Made by a program: the position numbers and the translations under genes. From Chloroflexota bacterium (lineage in GTDB: Bacteria > Chloroflexota > Dehalococcoidia > Lucifugimonadales > UBA2962), in contig QGNM01000001.1 of NCBI GenBank assembly GCA_003228095.2, positions 57,494-121,493 of the forward strand: a stretch of DNA of 64,000 nt, in the 5' to 3' direction. Below are positions 34,445 through 43,427 of this stretch, piece by piece. Positions within the stretch are counted from its first letter, which is position 1. Every line of letters begins with the position of its first letter. The notes under the pieces are model-generated. The model saw only the letters and a program-made list of their open reading frames with translations. It ran no database searches and was not told where the DNA came from.

Positions 34445-35560
34445 TTAGTTGCTGTCATAGAAAGTTTTTATCGCTAAAGCAACTCGTTCAATGTCTGAAT
34501 CAAGCAAATTTACTGAAGATGGAAGGCTTATTCCTATTTTTGATAGGTTTTCAGCAATAGGTAATGATTGACCAGTATTATAAATTGGCTGCATATGCAT
34601 TGGAGGGAAAGTCGGTCTTGTATCTATACCGCAGGAATCTAAGAACACCATCAATTGATCCCGGTTTTTACCAAAAATATCTTTATCTACCGTGATTGTA
34701 TAAAGCCAAGTTGAACGTAGTGCCCATTCATTCTCAGTCGGTAAATTAATACCGGGAATGTTTTTTAACAATTTATTGTATTTTACAGCTATCTGATTCT
34801 TGGCATGAAGTAGAGAATCAATTTTATTTAACTGCGCCACTCCTAAAGCAGCCTGTAAGTTAGTCATTCTGTAGTTATAGCCCAAAATAGTATGCAAATA
34901 TCTCTGCTTTGAAGACATTCCATGGTCACGCAGGAGCTTTAATTTCTCTGCCAATTTAACATTATCAGTAACAATCATTCCTCCCTCACCCGTAGTAATA
35001 GTCTTATTTCCATAAAAACTAAAACATCCCAAAGAGCCTATATTGCCTACTTTGCGGTCTTTATACAGAGCTCCATGAGCCTCCGCAGCATCTTCGATGA
35101 CGCTTAATTTATACTTAGATGCAAGTTGTAAAATTGCATCCATTTTTGCTGGATGCCCGTAAAGATGTACAGCTATTATTGCTTTAGTGTTTTCTGAAAC
35201 AGCTGCTTCGATTAATTCAGGATCAATATTCCATGTATTAGATTCGCTATCTACAAATATTGGTTTCGCCCCAGTGTATGAAACCGCATTAGCAGTAGCA
35301 ATAAATGAAAAAGTTGGGACGATCACTTCGTCTCCAGCAGTAATATCAAGGGACTCTAAAGCAAGATGCAGTGCGCCTGTTCCACTGCTTGTTGCAAAGG
35401 CATATTTGGAATCACAATATTCGGCAAATGATTTTTCGAAACGATTAATGAAGCTTCCTGCAGAGGATACCCACCCACTTGCAACTGCTTCAGTAACATA
35501 TTTCAATTCTTCTTCGCCGATTGCCGGCTCAGCAACTGGTATTTTCCGTTTACTGTTCAT
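34445..35560 (-). CDS. DegT/DnrJ/EryC1 sugar aminotransferase, perosamine synthase-like
   Basis: PLP-dependent enzyme that aminates a keto-sugar nucleotide. The Schiff-base lysine is Lys186 in FYGNKTITTGEGG; EDAAEAHGA binds the cofactor. The opening IPVAEPAIGEEELKYVTEAVASGWVSSAG closely follows the GDP-perosamine synthase pattern. With Gmd in the same cluster supplying GDP-4-keto-6-deoxymannose, a 4-amination to GDP-perosamine is the most economical reading. 371 residues is normal. It is 18 bp from the downstream glycosyltransferase. The substrate is inference. Confidence 0.85.
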   Translation of the reverse strand: MNSKRKIPVAEPAIGEEELKYVTEAVASGWVSSAGSFINRFEKSFAEYCDSKYAFATSSGTGALHLALESLDITAGDEVIVPTFSFIATANAVSYTGAKPIFVDSESNTWNIDPELIEAAVSENTKAIIAVHLYGHPAKMDAILQLASKYKLSVIEDAAEAHGALYKDRKVGNIGSLGCFSFYGNKTITTGEGGMIVTDNVKLAEKLKLLRDHGMSSKQRYLHTILGYNYRMTNLQAALGVAQLNKIDSLLHAKNQIAVKYNKLLKNIPGINLPTENEWALRSTWLYTITVDKDIFGKNRDQLMVFLDSCGIDTRPTFPPMHMQPIYNTGQSLPIAENLSKIGISLPSSVNLLDSDIERVALAIKTFYDSN

Positions 35561-35714
35561 TATTTACTTATCTTATCAATATAATAAAATTCAATCAGCA
35601 AATCGATGCAATTCCTAAATCTTGACACTAGTTAAATAGATATCGTAAGTACTTTGTTTTTAGTAAAGCCAAAAGGATTTCCCTGAAATGCTATCTAAAA
35701 AATGTTTGGTTAAT
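35561..35714. other. 154 bp spacer within the polysaccharide cluster
   Basis: One of the larger gaps in an otherwise tight cluster. It holds no ATG-initiated small gene on the minus strand. AT-rich stretches could serve as a promoter for the aminotransferase pair, but no clear -35/-10 set stands out. Confidence 0.3.
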
Positions 35715-36431
35715 TTACTTTTCATTCATTTTATGATTAATAAAAATGGAGTCCCCTTGCAAAATTGATCCATCGTTAGGATTGATCAATTGGCCTAAAT
35801 TTCCGTGGAATTGAAATCCAGCCTTAGTTAAATAATCGTGTACACCTGCGAACAAAGGTTGGTCTTTATACAAAGAAATATAACTAGTTTCTATGATAAT
35901 AATCTTGACCTTATTTAAAGTTTCTTTGCCGCCATCCAAAACTTGTTTTTCAAAGCCCTGTACATCAATTTTCAGTAAAATATCAGTATCAAGTTCTAAT
36001 TTGCTAGCTATCAAGTCTAAAGTTTGAATGTTTACAGTAATCGATGTTGTATTTTTTGTATGAGGGAAAGCCTGTTTATGAGAATCTTCCATTTCCAATA
36101 ATGACGAACTTTGAGAAAACTCGTTTACATACATTTCAGTAGTGCCCTCATAATCTCCAAGAGCTAAATTATACGAATTGAACCTGCCGAACGAACTGGT
36201 GTTAATAAGTAACTCGCTATAAGGTCCTGGCAGGGGTTCAAATGAATATATAGCTGCATCTGGATACAACTTACGTGCATCATTGGCAAATTGCCCTATA
36301 TTCGCTCCAACATCGATTACAGTTTTTATGTCAAAGGACTCTAACCATACCGTTTTTTGATCTAACTTAGCTTTTCGTATGTCTAGTCCGATTACATTGA
36401 ATGCTTTTCTAATAAAATTTTTATAAACCAT
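35715..36431 (-). CDS. FkbM-family methyltransferase
   Basis: SAM-dependent O-methyltransferase, 238 residues. Motif I is VIDVGANIGQFANDARKLYP (about 37-56); IYSFEPLPGPYSELL and ILLKIDVQGFEKQVLDG are the FkbM hallmarks. In polysaccharide clusters such enzymes methylate sugar hydroxyls. It is 17 bp downstream of a GT4 gene. The acceptor sugar is unknown. Confidence 0.87.
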   Translation of the reverse strand: MVYKNFIRKAFNVIGLDIRKAKLDQKTVWLESFDIKTVIDVGANIGQFANDARKLYPDAAIYSFEPLPGPYSELLINTSSFGRFNSYNLALGDYEGTTEMYVNEFSQSSSLLEMEDSHKQAFPHTKNTTSITVNIQTLDLIASKLELDTDILLKIDVQGFEKQVLDGGKETLNKVKIIIIETSYISLYKDQPLFAGVHDYLTKAGFQFHGNLGQLINPNDGSILQGDSIFINHKMNEK

Positions 36432-36448
36432 TTTTTATTCTTTATTTT

Positions 36449-37558
36449 TTATAGGGATTTATATACTTTGTTTGTTTCTCTTGCTGTATTGTCCCAGTTA
36501 TATTGAAATGCGTGTTGTCTAATATCACTTGTTTCCTTTTCAGTTAACTGCTTTTCTACAGCAATATTCAATGCTTCAATTAATGAGGTTGAATCATTCT
36601 GGTCAAAATATATAGGTATATCTCCTGCTATTTCTCTAGTCGTTGGTATGTCGGATGCGACCAATTTAGATCCTGTTGCCAAGGTCTCCACAATTGGAAA
36701 CCCAAATCCTTCATAAAGTGAAGGATGGACAACTGCTTCGGATGCAGAATACAGGCCAGCAAGTTCATCATCAGAGATGGAGGAAATCACCTCTACTCTT
36801 TTATTAATACCCTTACCTGTAATATAAGTTTCTTCTTCATAGTCCAACGGTTTACCAACAGCTATTAGTTTAATCTCATCTCGCATTTTCCAATTGCAGA
36901 ATGCATCAAGTAGACAATTAAAGTTTTTATAACCCTTCCTTTCTCCTACGAACAGGATAAAAGGATTATCAATATTTGACGTTGTTCCAGATTTATGGTC
37001 ATTTTTAAAACTATCGGTCACTCCTAAGTAGGTAACAAATGTTGATTTTTCATTAATATCATAAAAGTTTAATGCATCTCTGCGAGTGGTTTCAGAAATG
37101 CAGAGAATGGCATCAGCAGATTCAACAGCTCTTCTCTGATCAAATCTAACCTTGTCTCCAAATGGACCTTGATACAGATGGGGGAAAATTTCATATATCA
37201 AGTCGTATATAGTTACGACTTTCATTCCAGGCCAAAAGTTTGGGACAGTATTATATGTAGAGTGCCATATCGAGTTGTTACCTATGCCAGTCATACACCT
37301 ACCTGCGAAAGTTTCTAATCTATCTCCCATCTCCCTCAGGAACGGTAATCTATATGTAAATCGACTAAATGGCGGAACTTTTACCACAGATGCTTTATCG
37401 TTTAGTCTTATGGTTCCACTTGATTCCCATGGGGATAAAAAGGTCAATTTGAGTTCATCATCTAACATAGATATTCTTGGCAGAATTTCATTGAAATATC
37501 TCGCCACTCCACCTATTGGGTGATGACGAAAAACTATACCATCAACAATCAAATTCAT
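36449..37558 (-). CDS. Family 4 (GT-B) glycosyltransferase
   Basis: A 369-residue retaining glycosyltransferase. The N-terminal half has the GGVARYFNEILPRI acceptor-loop pattern. The C-terminal donor half has ILFVGERKGYKNFNCLLDAF and the E-x7-E motif region HPSLYEGFGFPIVETLATG. This is the mannosyltransferase-like group often found in O-antigen clusters; the actual sugar cannot be told. It is 10 bp from the neighbouring methyltransferase gene. Confidence 0.9.
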   Translation of the reverse strand: MNLIVDGIVFRHHPIGGVARYFNEILPRISMLDDELKLTFLSPWESSGTIRLNDKASVVKVPPFSRFTYRLPFLREMGDRLETFAGRCMTGIGNNSIWHSTYNTVPNFWPGMKVVTIYDLIYEIFPHLYQGPFGDKVRFDQRRAVESADAILCISETTRRDALNFYDINEKSTFVTYLGVTDSFKNDHKSGTTSNIDNPFILFVGERKGYKNFNCLLDAFCNWKMRDEIKLIAVGKPLDYEEETYITGKGINKRVEVISSISDDELAGLYSASEAVVHPSLYEGFGFPIVETLATGSKLVASDIPTTREIAGDIPIYFDQNDSTSLIEALNIAVEKQLTEKETSDIRQHAFQYNWDNTARETNKVYKSL

Positions 37559-37568
37559 AATAATTTCT

Positions 37569-38435
37569 TCATGGCTTTTTGATCACTATTATTTCACCTG
37601 CCAAAGAGGTTCTATGCTCAAGGGATATTAATTGCAAATCAGTAGTTGCAATTAATTGCCGAATAGCATCATCCGTATATATGTATGTATGCTCAACGTC
37701 ATCAAATATCTTTTCGAATTGTTCGCCAAATGGTGGATTTGAGTTATATCTATCTATAGCAGTTTGTAAAATTGCCACTCCTCCTGATTGAAGATGCTCT
37801 GATACACCATTGATAAACTCTATTGGATCCATGCTATGTTCTAAAACGTCAAAAGATAGGAAAAGGTTGGCTTTGGGAAGAGATATTTCAGGAAATATGC
37901 CCTGATGAACATTCAATTGCAAGTTTTGCCTCAACCAATGGACCACATCCATATTTGCCTCCACTCCCATACACTTATACCCTTTCAATTCTAGCTCTTT
38001 CAGCATTACACCAGGAGCGCATCCTACTTCTATAACAACACCTTCATCTGGGCCATAATTTAAAACCATTTCAATCCATTTATCTAATCTTCCATCAACT
38101 CGATAAAGCTCTCCTCGTTTATCTATTGAAGGATGCCCTCCAAACCTCTGTCGATCATTCCAATATTTATCTAGCCCATATATGTCGGTTAGTTTAGAAG
38201 GATCAGGTGGGCATTTATTTACGTAAGTACCGCAGTCTACACATAAACCATAACTTTTATGCATGTCGTATTCTGAAAGCTTTCCTCCACACCAACATTT
38301 GCTACGAATTATTCTAGGTATGTTTTTAAATTGGGCATTAAAACGATACTGGTTTATCGAAGTTAAAAAAATATTCAACAATGACTCTGCACTACGCAAT
38401 GGGTGTCTGAGATGTTTTAATTTAAGCTTTTTCAA
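37569..38435 (-). CDS. Class I methyltransferase with N-terminal zinc-type cysteines
   Basis: A 288-residue protein. Residues about 45-75 hold a CWCGG...CVDCGTYVNKC pattern likely to bind zinc. The Methyltransf_23-type domain has VVIEVGCAPGVMLKELELKG (SAM motif I) and LFLSFDVLEHSMDP. The zinc-plus-methyltransferase layout recalls C-methyltransferases of deoxysugar pathways, but this one is shorter and lacks their C-terminal domain. The end of the upstream CgeB-like gene overlaps its start by 4 bp. Confidence 0.82.
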   Translation of the reverse strand: MKKLKLKHLRHPLRSAESLLNIFLTSINQYRFNAQFKNIPRIIRSKCWCGGKLSEYDMHKSYGLCVDCGTYVNKCPPDPSKLTDIYGLDKYWNDRQRFGGHPSIDKRGELYRVDGRLDKWIEMVLNYGPDEGVVIEVGCAPGVMLKELELKGYKCMGVEANMDVVHWLRQNLQLNVHQGIFPEISLPKANLFLSFDVLEHSMDPIEFINGVSEHLQSGGVAILQTAIDRYNSNPPFGEQFEKIFDDVEHTYIYTDDAIRQLIATTDLQLISLEHRTSLAGEIIVIKKP

Positions 38436-39547
38436 AGTTGATTAGATACGATTTCTGTTAACTCTTGAATTATATTGGAGTAGTTATGACTAGTTTTAGT
38501 ACGTCTCTGACCATTTAATGAAATCAATTCCCTTTCCTTATCGTCCTTAAGATATGCGTCAATGTAGTTGATACATTCTTCTGGATTACTATATGCAAGA
38601 ATTTCTTTGCCAATTTCAAATTTATCTGATAGCCCGGGAAGATTGTCGGTTAAAAGCAAGGTGCCAAGACCGGTAGATTCATATAACCGTAAATTGTTTG
38701 CATACGGCAAAATTTCTCCGTGATGGTTAAGTGTGATTTTGCTCCTACAGATTATTTCGAACATTTCCTTACCCCATGCCTCACCTTTCCAAAATTTCAA
38801 TACATTAGGATAATTGTTTAAATTGCTGTTATACGGCCCCCAAATCTGAATATCTACTTCACTCGCAACAGCTTCCAAAAATTCTAATCTACTAGAGTGA
38901 ATATTGGAGAAGGATCCAATAAAACTTATTGGAATATCCTTTTTAATTTCGTCTAATTGCCCAACAACATCAACATCAAACCCTAGTCGAAAATATTTAC
39001 AAGGTATTGATTTTGACAAAAACCAGTCAACCGTAGGCATAAAAGAAGACACCATGAGATCATATTCTGTCCAATCGCGATTCTCATTCAAAGGTGTAGC
39101 AGCATGTTGCCCGATCAATATCCCATAGTGTGCTTTGATATTAGAAAAAAACCCTTCACTCATTAAGCTAACATCAAAATTTACAATTACATCGGGTTTA
39201 ATTGACTCTATTTGTTTGGAAAGAACAACTTGAAGCCATTTATTTGATTCTGTAACCCAAGGTATTACTGATTTCTTATAACCAATTTCCCAACGATCTT
39301 GTATTTTGATATTGACATCATTTTCCTTACACCAAGTTGATTGAAAAATTGGGTTATTCGCATGTATCTCTATAGATTGATGGTTTAGTTTCTTAAGATA
39401 CTTACTGTATGTCCCCGAAACACCGAATAGGGCTTTTCTATGCAAATCAAGCTGGGTTAGATAAGTGCAATCATCTAAATCTTTATGTTGACCATAAAAC
39501 CAACTAAGAAAAGCAGGGTAATCAGTGTTAATTATCAAATATCTCAA
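38432..39547 (-). CDS. CgeB-like glycosyltransferase
   Basis: A 371-residue GT-B protein. The N-terminal half is divergent (MRYLIINTDYPAFLSWFYG). The C-terminal ~150 residues match the Glyco_trans_1_2 type found in CgeB proteins: INLxHHGE-like KITLNHHGEILPYANNLRLYESTG, then LLLTDNLPGL and NPEECINYIDAYL. It probably adds a sugar to the growing glycan. It is coupled by ATGA to the methyltransferase downstream and lies 18 bp from a family 2-like enzyme upstream. Confidence 0.76.
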   Translation of the reverse strand: MRYLIINTDYPAFLSWFYGQHKDLDDCTYLTQLDLHRKALFGVSGTYSKYLKKLNHQSIEIHANNPIFQSTWCKENDVNIKIQDRWEIGYKKSVIPWVTESNKWLQVVLSKQIESIKPDVIVNFDVSLMSEGFFSNIKAHYGILIGQHAATPLNENRDWTEYDLMVSSFMPTVDWFLSKSIPCKYFRLGFDVDVVGQLDEIKKDIPISFIGSFSNIHSSRLEFLEAVASEVDIQIWGPYNSNLNNYPNVLKFWKGEAWGKEMFEIICRSKITLNHHGEILPYANNLRLYESTGLGTLLLTDNLPGLSDKFEIGKEILAYSNPEECINYIDAYLKDDKERELISLNGQRRTKTSHNYSNIIQELTEIVSNQL

Positions 39548-39565
39548 ATTAAACTACTCAGTTTT

Positions 39566-40669
39566 TTAATCATCGGTTTTTGTAATTAAATCGTAGACAG
39601 ACATGAAATCCTGATTATAAGAATGAGAGGGTTTTAACAAACTCTCTAACAAATTAAAATCTGAACTTTTATTGGTCGATATAGCTTTATCACGGAGACC
39701 TCTAATGAAGCTACAAACAGTTAATATAAAGTTTTGGTTATGGCCTTGATTATTTTGATATACAGAGGCATATTGGGAAGTTAGATGAGCAGAAAAATGC
39801 CCCCAAAAACCTTTGTCAAATTCCTCTTCAGCCTTCTCCAATGGAATCATGTCTTTTGCAGCAATTGCGGAAGCAAGAACATTTCTTAAATTATTTACTG
39901 AATTACTCCATCCAGAGTGCATAAGGATTGAATAGAAATTCACTTTATTCCAATCTAATATTCTGTCTTCGTGGTGCTGATGCATAATCATTAAACGGTC
40001 TATGTAGCCCATTTTGCCAGAAATAGCGATAATCGATGAAGGTAAAAATTCAGATCCAATGTATCTCAAACGTACTTTCTCAAAATCCTCATAAGCTTTA
40101 AGCCAATCTTCGATTCGCATAATACAATATATCGGTGAAATCGCTCTCGCAGAATAAGCCGACCACCGCGACACTGCAGTTGCAGCGTTTAATTTGGTGT
40201 GTTCCACTAAATGCACCCAAGTTATGTCTCCGGTCACCCGATCATCCTTGACTCCAAATTCCAGTCTGTTTCCACATACGGCTACATAATTATCTGAGTC
40301 TTCCAGATACTGAGCGCAGTCGATCAATGCATCTGGGATTAAAAAATCATCGTCTCCACAGAAAGTCGCATACTGAGTATTGACTAGACTCAAAAGTTGT
40401 TTCATAGCTATTGCCTCGCCAGCAAAACCAATCCAATCAACCTTAGTAGTTTTTGCAGGAGCAGGACATTCAATCAACTCAATATCAAGATTTTCGTTAT
40501 AGTTTGCTACGATATCACGATTTTTATTTGCCTCTATTTCGCGACTAGAGTCACCAATCAAGATTTTGCCTTTAAATGACATAGACTCGTAATATCTAAG
40601 GGTTCTATTCAGAAACCTATGGCGGTTCAAAGTGGGTATCAATATAGTTATTTCAGCCCCACTGATCAT
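39566..40669 (-). CDS. TIGR00180-type glycosyltransferase
   Basis: A GT-A enzyme of about 367 residues. ITILIPTLNRHRFLNRTLRYY opens the nucleotide-binding fold, and YATFCGDDDFLIPDAL carries a DDD metal-binding motif. The pattern fits the TIGR00180 group of surface-glycan transferases. I chose ATG at 40669 because it overlaps the TGA of the upstream SDR gene (ATGA coupling); an ATG four codons earlier at 40681 is possible. Sugar donor unknown. Confidence 0.82.
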   Translation of the reverse strand: MISGAEITILIPTLNRHRFLNRTLRYYESMSFKGKILIGDSSREIEANKNRDIVANYNENLDIELIECPAPAKTTKVDWIGFAGEAIAMKQLLSLVNTQYATFCGDDDFLIPDALIDCAQYLEDSDNYVAVCGNRLEFGVKDDRVTGDITWVHLVEHTKLNAATAVSRWSAYSARAISPIYCIMRIEDWLKAYEDFEKVRLRYIGSEFLPSSIIAISGKMGYIDRLMIMHQHHEDRILDWNKVNFYSILMHSGWSNSVNNLRNVLASAIAAKDMIPLEKAEEEFDKGFWGHFSAHLTSQYASVYQNNQGHNQNFILTVCSFIRGLRDKAISTNKSSDFNLLESLLKPSHSYNQDFMSVYDLITKTDD

Positions 40670-41637
40670 TTTATTTCGCATTCACGATACCATTTGAGGG
40701 TTTTTGCTAATCCTTCTTCCATACTGACTGATGCTTTAAAGCCTAGCAATGATTTTGCTGCGTTAATATCTACAAGTCTAACGGGTATCATACTTGGTTT
40801 TGTGGAATCAAAAACGATCTTGGGATTCTGATAATCATCGCATTTTAAGATCGTTGAAAGAATTTGCTTGACGGTAAAACCTTTACCATAACCTATATTT
40901 AAAACTGTATATTGATTCAATTCATCAACCGATCTAGTCATTGCTTCTGTAAAATCATCAATATAGACAATATCTCTTATATCGTTCCCATCACCCCAGA
41001 CAACTATTGGCGACTGGCGTTCACAAACTTTCCTAATCATTGCTGCTGTAACATGCGAAGTTGCAGGGTCATAGTCATCATATGGGCCATAAACATTAGT
41101 CGGCCTAACCACAATTGTTGTCATAGGGGGCTTTACTTTATCCCCATACATTTGACACATTATTTCTCCAAATCTCTTCATCCACCCAACAAAGTAATAA
41201 GCATCGTATGGGTCTCCTTCGAACATTTCTGATTCAGTTGTTGGCCTGTCTCCTGTCGGCGGATATGCCGCGCTACTGCTAATCCACAAAAATTTGGAAA
41301 CTCTGTTTTCATAAGCAGCTTGAAGCATTTGCGCATTCATAACCACATTTGGTACAACATGGCTTAAGGGATTCGATTTCATTACAGCAGCTCCAGACGT
41401 ATTAGCCGCGGCCATAAAAACATACTTACAATCCTTGACAACTTTTTGGCAATCTTCCATTAAAGTTAAGTCGGCCTGTACATATTCTACTTCTGCGTTC
41501 TTATACCTGGGTTGCTGTTTATGTATCGTTCCTCTGACACTAAATCCTTTAGAAACTAAATTGTTAACCAAATTAGTGCCAATAAATCCAGTGGACCCGG
41601 CCACTAGCACTTTAGTTTTTTTATATGGACCAGACAT
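40666..41637 (-). CDS. Extended SDR of sugar nucleotides, atypical active site (paralogue 1)
   Basis: A 323-residue NAD(P)-dependent epimerase/reductase-type protein resembling GDP-fucose synthase. VLVAGSTGFIGTNLV binds cofactor; FMAAANTSG, SSSAAYPPTG and RPTNVYGPYDDYDP fit the family. The catalytic YxxxK is changed: the lysine lies in YYFVGWMKR, where the residue four before Lys is Val and tyrosines are at -6 and -7. It lies 32 bp from a second similar gene. It may be a 4-reductase for the GDP-deoxyheptose or a related sugar, but this is inference. Confidence 0.8.
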   Translation of the reverse strand: MSGPYKKTKVLVAGSTGFIGTNLVNNLVSKGFSVRGTIHKQQPRYKNAEVEYVQADLTLMEDCQKVVKDCKYVFMAAANTSGAAVMKSNPLSHVVPNVVMNAQMLQAAYENRVSKFLWISSSAAYPPTGDRPTTESEMFEGDPYDAYYFVGWMKRFGEIMCQMYGDKVKPPMTTIVVRPTNVYGPYDDYDPATSHVTAAMIRKVCERQSPIVVWGDGNDIRDIVYIDDFTEAMTRSVDELNQYTVLNIGYGKGFTVKQILSTILKCDDYQNPKIVFDSTKPSMIPVRLVDINAAKSLLGFKASVSMEEGLAKTLKWYRECEIK

Positions 41638-41669
41638 TCGAAATAATCCTTAACGTACGGTTTTACAAT

Positions 41670-42677
41670 CTACTCTTTAAAGTAGTTAATTTTACTTAAA
41701 TATTCGGATTGGTTTTGTTGGTACCATTCCCAAGTTTCCTTAAGACCGGTTTTCAAACTAGTAGAAGGATTATAACCCAGCAATTCCTGAGCCTTGGAAA
41801 TGTCCATTACTCTGCTAGAAAAACCGGCAGATTTACCAGAATCAAATTCATAATCAAAATCGATAAAACTGTTTAAAGTTTCGACTAACTGTTTTATCGA
41901 AGTGGCCTTACCGCTGCCTAGATTTATGAATCCGTTGCCAGTCCCAAAATGCATAGCTAAAATTAGTCCATATGCGATATCTCTACTAAAAGCAAAGTCT
42001 CGAACAGCCGACCCATCACCCCAAATACTTAGCGGATTTTCTCCTGAATTAATTCTTGCCATCAAAGCTGGTATAACCATAGAGTTTTCAGGGTCAAAAT
42101 TATCACCAGGACCATAAACATTGGCTGGCCTTACTACAGAAAAATTGTTGAGATCGAATTCCTGTCTATAAGCTTTGATCTGGAATTCAGCCATGCGTTT
42201 AGCCCAACCAGGATACATGTCCATCGGTGGTTTTTCGATAGTATCATCTGATTCTCTAAAAATACTGGCCTGAGAGTAGGCCCCTATTGAACTAGTATAT
42301 AGAACTTTTTTAGCCCTACTTAAACGAGCCGCTTCTAATAAATTAGTGTTCATCATTAACAGTGGCACAAAAAAGCTTGCCGGTTTGCTCTTAGTGACTT
42401 CAACTGAACCTTTAATGCCTGCCAAATGAAAAATGAACTCAGCGCCTTCTGTAACCTGTTTACAAAAATTAAAATCAGCTAGATCTCCATAGATGTGCTC
42501 AGCTTCTGAAGCAACGGCGATTTTGTCTAGAGAAACAATTCTAACTAGCGCATCGTATTCGACCAAAATTTCCACGAGTTGTCTGCCAATTAAACCGGTG
42601 CCACCAGTTATCACGACTTGTCGATTTTTAAATATTGACAAGATCTTTTTATCTAACATCATTTTCCTTACGACCAC
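41670..42677 (-). CDS. Extended SDR of sugar nucleotides, atypical active site (paralogue 2)
   Basis: A 335-residue paralogue of the downstream SDR. VVITGGTGLIGRQLVEIL is the cofactor loop; FHLAGIKGS, YTSSIGAYS and [14 protein letters not shown] are present. The lysine is in MYPGWAKRM: the residue four before it is Pro and the tyrosine is at -5, so the standard YxxxK spacing is lost here too. GW-x-KR is shared by both copies. The pair probably arose by tandem duplication and then diverged. The reaction is not known. Confidence 0.8.
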   Translation of the reverse strand: MVVRKMMLDKKILSIFKNRQVVITGGTGLIGRQLVEILVEYDALVRIVSLDKIAVASEAEHIYGDLADFNFCKQVTEGAEFIFHLAGIKGSVEVTKSKPASFFVPLLMMNTNLLEAARLSRAKKVLYTSSIGAYSQASIFRESDDTIEKPPMDMYPGWAKRMAEFQIKAYRQEFDLNNFSVVRPANVYGPGDNFDPENSMVIPALMARINSGENPLSIWGDGSAVRDFAFSRDIAYGLILAMHFGTGNGFINLGSGKATSIKQLVETLNSFIDFDYEFDSGKSAGFSSRVMDISKAQELLGYNPSTSLKTGLKETWEWYQQNQSEYLSKINYFKE

Positions 42678-42725
42678 TTAAAAGTTTAATTAATATAACG
42701 ATTGCAAATACCTTTAGTTGTTCGG

Positions 42726-42872
42726 TTAGCTGATAATTCGATACTTAAATGCTAATTTGAGTATTGATACCACATAATAAATTAATCCCATTCCTATAAA
42801 TAGCCATTTCCTAAAAAAATGGATCAAAGGAATGTAATGCAAAAGTTTTCTTTTTTCTTTTTTTTGAGCCAT
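42726..42872 (-). CDS. Predicted small membrane protein (48 residues)
   Basis: ATG at 42872 reads to TAA at 42726. The N-terminus is strongly basic (MAQKKEKRKLLHY), followed by a hydrophobic stretch (WLFIGMGLIYYVVSILKLAF) that could span the membrane once, and a basic end. It starts nine bases after the NUDIX stop codon on the same strand and fills most of the 204 bp gap before the paralogous SDRs. No clear ribosome-binding site, so coupling to NUDIX translation is possible. Small size makes this uncertain. Confidence 0.45.
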   Translation of the reverse strand: MAQKKEKRKLLHYIPLIHFFRKWLFIGMGLIYYVVSILKLAFKYRIIS

Positions 42873-42881
42873 GTACGTGAA

Positions 42882-43391
42882 TTAACTCTGAAACAAATCC
42901 ATTACTTGTTCAGCTTTAAACCAAAGACCTATCGCTGCTAATTGGTCAAACTCCCCTGTTTTTATCATTTCTTTAAATTTACTTGGTGAAACCTCAACTA
43001 CTTCTATATCTTTATCCGTAGGATCCTTAACTCGGACTGCCCTTAATCCCGTAAAAAGATGTTGCTTCGGGATATACCGATTAAGCATTAACGTTCCTAT
43101 ACCGAGATCTTTTAATTCACCGCATTTGTATCCTGTCTCTTCCAGCAATTCTCGAGCTGCAGCATCAACTGCCGATTCGCCATTGCCAATATATCCAGCA
43201 GGAAACTCAATTGTTTTTCGATCAACAGAGTAACGATATTGTTTTACTAGAACGATATGTCCATTTTCCGTGACGGGCAAAACGATCACGCTATCTGGGC
43301 CATCAATTAAGTAGTAGGGTTTCTCACTCGATCCAGGATTGGTTTCGGAGCTTACTATATTGAACCATTCAGTTTGGAATTCGATTTTTAT
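42882..43391 (-). CDS. NUDIX hydrolase (ADP-ribose pyrophosphatase-like), apparent AUA start
   Basis: Hydrolyses nucleoside diphosphates linked to another moiety, here perhaps sugar nucleotides or ADP-ribose. The NUDIX box runs from GYIGNGESAVDAAARELLEETGY (G-x5-E-x7-REx2EExGx). The only canonical start, GTG at 43289, would remove a PYYLIDGPDS stretch that belongs to the fold in related proteins. The frame is open to a stop codon just above 43391 and has no ATG, GTG or TTG there. ATA at 43391-43389 has GAGG five bases upstream, so I place the start there. It sits between hddA and the small membrane gene. Confidence 0.72.
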   Translation of the reverse strand: MKIEFQTEWFNIVSSETNPGSSEKPYYLIDGPDSVIVLPVTENGHIVLVKQYRYSVDRKTIEFPAGYIGNGESAVDAAARELLEETGYKCGELKDLGIGTLMLNRYIPKQHLFTGLRAVRVKDPTDKDIEVVEVSPSKFKEMIKTGEFDQLAAIGLWFKAEQVMDLFQS

Positions 43392-43427
43392 AGCTACCTC
43401 GCTTGTAACCTTGAATTAAATAATCTA

